From Thiomicrospira aerophila AL3 (lineage in GTDB: Bacteria; Pseudomonadota; Gammaproteobacteria; Thiomicrospirales; Thiomicrospiraceae): DNA of 64,000 nucleotides. The first letter of the stretch is position 1. Each line of letters starts with the position of its first letter. The DNA lies in NCBI RefSeq assembly GCF_000227665.2, contig NZ_CP007030.1, positions 1,054,001-1,118,000 on the forward strand, written 5' to 3'. Positions 62,136 through 64,000 of the stretch are shown here, piece by piece. The translations under genes were made by a program, and so were the position numbers. Under the pieces are notes generated by a model that saw only the letters and a list, made by a program, of their open reading frames with translations, was not told where the DNA came from and did not search any database.

Positions 62136-62426
62136 ATGAATCGTGCTCTAACACTATTAAGCGCTAGTCTTTTACTAGCAAGTGCAACACATGTCAATGC
62201 ACAAAGTGGTGATCCGCGGGCAGGAGAATCTTTACATAAAGATGCTAATTGCCTAAGTTGTCATGCTGCTAACCCCTACAGCACAGCAAAAACACCCAGC
62301 TTTGAACGACTTATCGCAGCAGTTAACTTTTGTAATGTTAACTTAAACACGGGATGGTTTGAAGACGAGGTATTAGATGTGGCTACCTATCTTAATGAGA
62401 AATATTACAAGTATGTAATTGAATAA
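62136..62426 (+). CDS. Small c-type cytochrome
   Basis: A 96-residue exported protein with one heme-binding motif CLSCH at residues 39-43, after a signal peptide ending near VNAQS. It is short for cytochrome c; an axial Met is not obvious. An additional Cys in NFCNVNLNTGWFEDEVLD recalls a family of small sulfur-oxidiser cytochromes, but I cannot assign it. Its last 35 bases overlap the convergent ycgN gene. The ribosome-binding site is CGGAGGA. Confidence 0.85.
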   Translation: MNRALTLLSASLLLASATHVNAQSGDPRAGESLHKDANCLSCHAANPYSTAKTPSFERLIAAVNFCNVNLNTGWFEDEVLDVATYLNEKYYKYVIE

Positions 62427-62838
62427 CATAGTCTTCTGGTGCAATTCCCGGTGCAGACAAGACCACCGGGATACTTTGCAAACCATGATATTTAACTTGT
62501 TCTCTATTTCCCGTGTTTAGTGGGTGCCAAGCTGGTAAAGGCAAACCATGATATCTTAATCGATATGCACAGGTTTCAGGCAACCAGTCAAACTCAGCAA
62601 CTTTACTAATATCTAATTGAACACATTCTGGTACGTATTTTTTTCGTTGACTATAGTTACTACAGAGGCCTGTTTTAATGTCCATTAGCTGACATGCAAC
62701 TCGAGTATGTGCTAACTCACCCGTATCTTCATCAACTAACTTAATTAAACAACATAACCCACACCCATCACATAGGTTTTCCCACTGCTCATGATTTAAA
62801 TATCTTAGTGGTAAATCTTGCCAATATTTAAGCGTCAT
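62392..62838 (-). CDS. ycgN: YcgN/UPF0260 family cysteine-cluster protein
   Basis: A 148-residue protein with a cysteine cluster (CDGCGLCC, then CQLMDIKTGLC and PECVQ and TCAYR) typical of the UPF0260 YcgN family, which belongs to the zinc- or iron-sulfur-binding CxxCxxCC proteins. Function is unknown. It overlaps the small cytochrome gene tail-to-tail by 35 bases. Confidence 0.9.
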   Translation of the reverse strand: MTLKYWQDLPLRYLNHEQWENLCDGCGLCCLIKLVDEDTGELAHTRVACQLMDIKTGLCSNYSQRKKYVPECVQLDISKVAEFDWLPETCAYRLRYHGLPLPAWHPLNTGNREQVKYHGLQSIPVVLSAPGIAPEDYVIQLHTCNISH

Positions 62839-62856
62839 TGAAATCCATCCCGATTA

Positions 62857-63528
62857 TCAAAAATGCATCCATGGTTCAGCCCAACGCTGCGCGGTCAAAA
62901 AGGTTGAATTCGCCAAAAAACGCTGACCAGAACTAGGGGCAAGAACAAACTCAAACTGATGGTTATTTAAACTAAAGCGCAAAGCAAAAGCATGCAAATA
63001 ACCCCGCTCCTCCTGCATAGCATCGGCCACCAACTGATATCGAATGTCGCCGGCAATTGGCGCGCCTAAACTTTTTAAAGCGACCCGAATCTGATGTGTT
63101 TTACCCGTATGGGGTTTAACCAAGAAAAAGCGTTCACCAGGTTGACTTGCAAGACTTATAAATTGGGTTATAGCAGGATTCATCATACCAACGCTCAAAC
63201 GCCAGCTTCCTCGGCGACTTGCAACCATATCCCCTTTTACCCAACCCTGCTTTTTTTTGGGTTTATGGGTCGATATTGCTAAGTAATATTTTTCGATCAA
63301 CCTTTGCTCAAACATTTGTTGAAATTGGCGAGCCACTTGATCTGTTTTAGCCATTATCACTAAACCGGATGTCATCTTATCTAGACGATGTACCGGATAG
63401 AGAGTTTGATTAAGTTGACGCTCGGCCAATACAACCAGGCCTGGTTGTTGCTCAGAGTGAAAACTAAGCCCATCGGGTTTATCCAACACAACAAATTCAT
63501 TTGATTCAAAAACTACGGGAAGTGTCAT
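62857..63528 (-). CDS. RluA-family RNA pseudouridine synthase
   Basis: A 223-residue single-domain pseudouridine synthase without an S4 domain. It has VVLDKPDGLSFHSE, the catalytic motif VHRLDKMTSGLVIMAK with the active Asp, and PHTGKTHQIRVALKSLGAPI. It resembles the short RluA/TruC-like group; the target RNA is unknown. It carries the longest palindromic copy of the CAGGCCTG word. It lies 18 bases after ycgN on the same strand. Confidence 0.9.
   Translation of the reverse strand: MTLPVVFESNEFVVLDKPDGLSFHSEQQPGLVVLAERQLNQTLYPVHRLDKMTSGLVIMAKTDQVARQFQQMFEQRLIEKYYLAISTHKPKKKQGWVKGDMVASRRGSWRLSVGMMNPAITQFISLASQPGERFFLVKPHTGKTHQIRVALKSLGAPIAGDIRYQLVADAMQEERGYLHAFALRFSLNNHQFEFVLAPSSGQRFLANSTFLTAQRWAEPWMHF
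63431..63448. repeat. 18-base perfect palindromic form of the word
   Basis: ACAACCAGGCCTGGTTGT is symmetric over 18 bases, within the RluA-type synthase gene, and is the longest symmetric copy seen here. Confidence 0.85.
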
Positions 63529-63622
63529 TTAGTGGCCAATAAATTTATCAGTCGTATTTTGTTTTCACTTAGGCTATGCTTAACATTGTTTAATAACATC
63601 AAAATCTTCTAGAAGGGTTTCT

Positions 63623-64000
63623 ATGTCTGAATTAAGTCCACAAGAAAAAATCCAAACTTGCTTAGATTATCTTGACAAACGTCTCGAGGAAACCTCACTT
63701 CAAACCATTCAAATAGCCGAGACAATTTTAGCCGATATCCGCGAACTCAACCTAGACTATTCTGAAGCAGCTAAAAATAATCAGTTAGCCGAATACTTAA
63801 CTAGGTTACGAGATACACAGGTGAACTGGATGCACCAACTTCAAGACATCATTCTTGAACAAACAAATAGAGATCTTAGCGGGCAAGTTATTCAGGTGCT
63901 TAACAACTTCACCAATAAACTCAATGAAGTACACCTTAAACATTTAGATTTTGATTTACCCAGTGCAGTGGCATCCAAACAGGCTAATGCTTTTGAATAT
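63623..64000 (+). CDS. CheZ-like protein, start only (cut by window end)
   Basis: An ORF opens with ATG at 63623, after AGAAGGG, and is still open at the window end (126 residues). It is a charged helical protein with one striking match to the chemotaxis phosphatase CheZ: LEQTNRDLSGQVIQVLNN, where D84 and Q88 correspond to the catalytic Asp and Gln in the E. coli CheZ motif DLTGQVIK. The rest is diverged, and no other chemotaxis gene is nearby. Family assignment is likely but not certain. Confidence 0.55.
   Translation, partial: MSELSPQEKIQTCLDYLDKRLEETSLQTIQIAETILADIRELNLDYSEAAKNNQLAEYLTRLRDTQVNWMHQLQDIILEQTNRDLSGQVIQVLNNFTNKLNEVHLKHLDFDLPSAVASKQANAFEY

Overview
The window is a dense, almost entirely single-copy chromosomal segment of a gammaproteobacterium. 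Gene content and local orders (uvrC/pgsA, gnd-zwf-pgl, scpA-scpB-rluB, zipA-smc, dksA-gluQ, alaC-hom-thrC, surE-pcm-nlpD, pyrG-kdsA-eno-ftsB, tilS-accA) are typical of that class. A CbbY-type sugar-bisphosphate phosphatase and a D-ribulose/xylulose-kinase-like FGGY protein suggest a Calvin-cycle autotroph. My best guess is the Thiomicrospira/Hydrogenovibrio/Thiomicrorhabdus group; this is inference, because no rRNA or Rubisco gene is present.

Layout. 1-4052 (minus): uvrC, DUF1415, MOSC protein, pgsA. 4122-8203 (plus): S49 peptidase, parvulin, relA, DUF2062. 8170-11805 (minus): oxidative pentose-phosphate operon gnd-zwf-pgl. 11903-12373 (minus): four-tRNA operon (Ala, Glu, Gly, Glu) with its own promoter and terminator. 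12370-23866 (minus): Tat/lipoprotein solute-binding protein, TolC-like protein, CYTH protein, exonuclease, cysM, UbiA-family prenyltransferase, an unknown periplasmic protein, then the rnm-yciO-M50-scpA-scpB-rluB run. 23967-26797 (plus): yciB, yciI, a stand-alone LexA/UmuD-type S24 domain, a short asparaginase-like protein and an EamA transporter. 26813-34105 (minus): a new 36-codon ORF, darP, ligA, zipA and smc. 34191-35866 (plus): sugar kinase and HopJ. 35915-38623 (minus): ppiD and cbbY. 38852-43668 (plus): dksA, gluQ, an APH/AAA kinase fusion and recJ. 43735-48764 (minus): alaC-hom-RpfE-like-thrC. Then a Mth938 protein, nlpD-yqaA-pcm-surE, smr, ftsB-eno-kdsA-pyrG, tilS-accA, a DUF481 protein, ycaO, a small cytochrome c, ycgN, an RluA-type synthase and the start of a CheZ-like gene cut by the window end.

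Functional threads. RelA and DksA, with a tRNA operon whose promoter has a stringent-type layout, cover the stringent response. SMC, ScpA and ScpB are all encoded here although in separate operons, so chromosome condensation uses SMC-ScpAB rather than MukBEF. I saw no insertion sequence, prophage, CRISPR array or integrase. The only stretch over 300 bases without a protein gene is 11806-12369, which holds the tRNA operon.

The most unusual signal is not a gene. The 8-base palindrome CAGGCCTG occurs 37 times by hand count, against about one expected by chance in 64 kb. All 37 copies lie inside coding sequence and 36 of 37 have G or C on both sides. 25 are read as Gln-Ala-Trp/Cys, 12 as Pro/Ala-Gly-Leu and none in the third frame. 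It resembles the cyanobacterial HIP1 highly iterated palindrome in style but has a different sequence.
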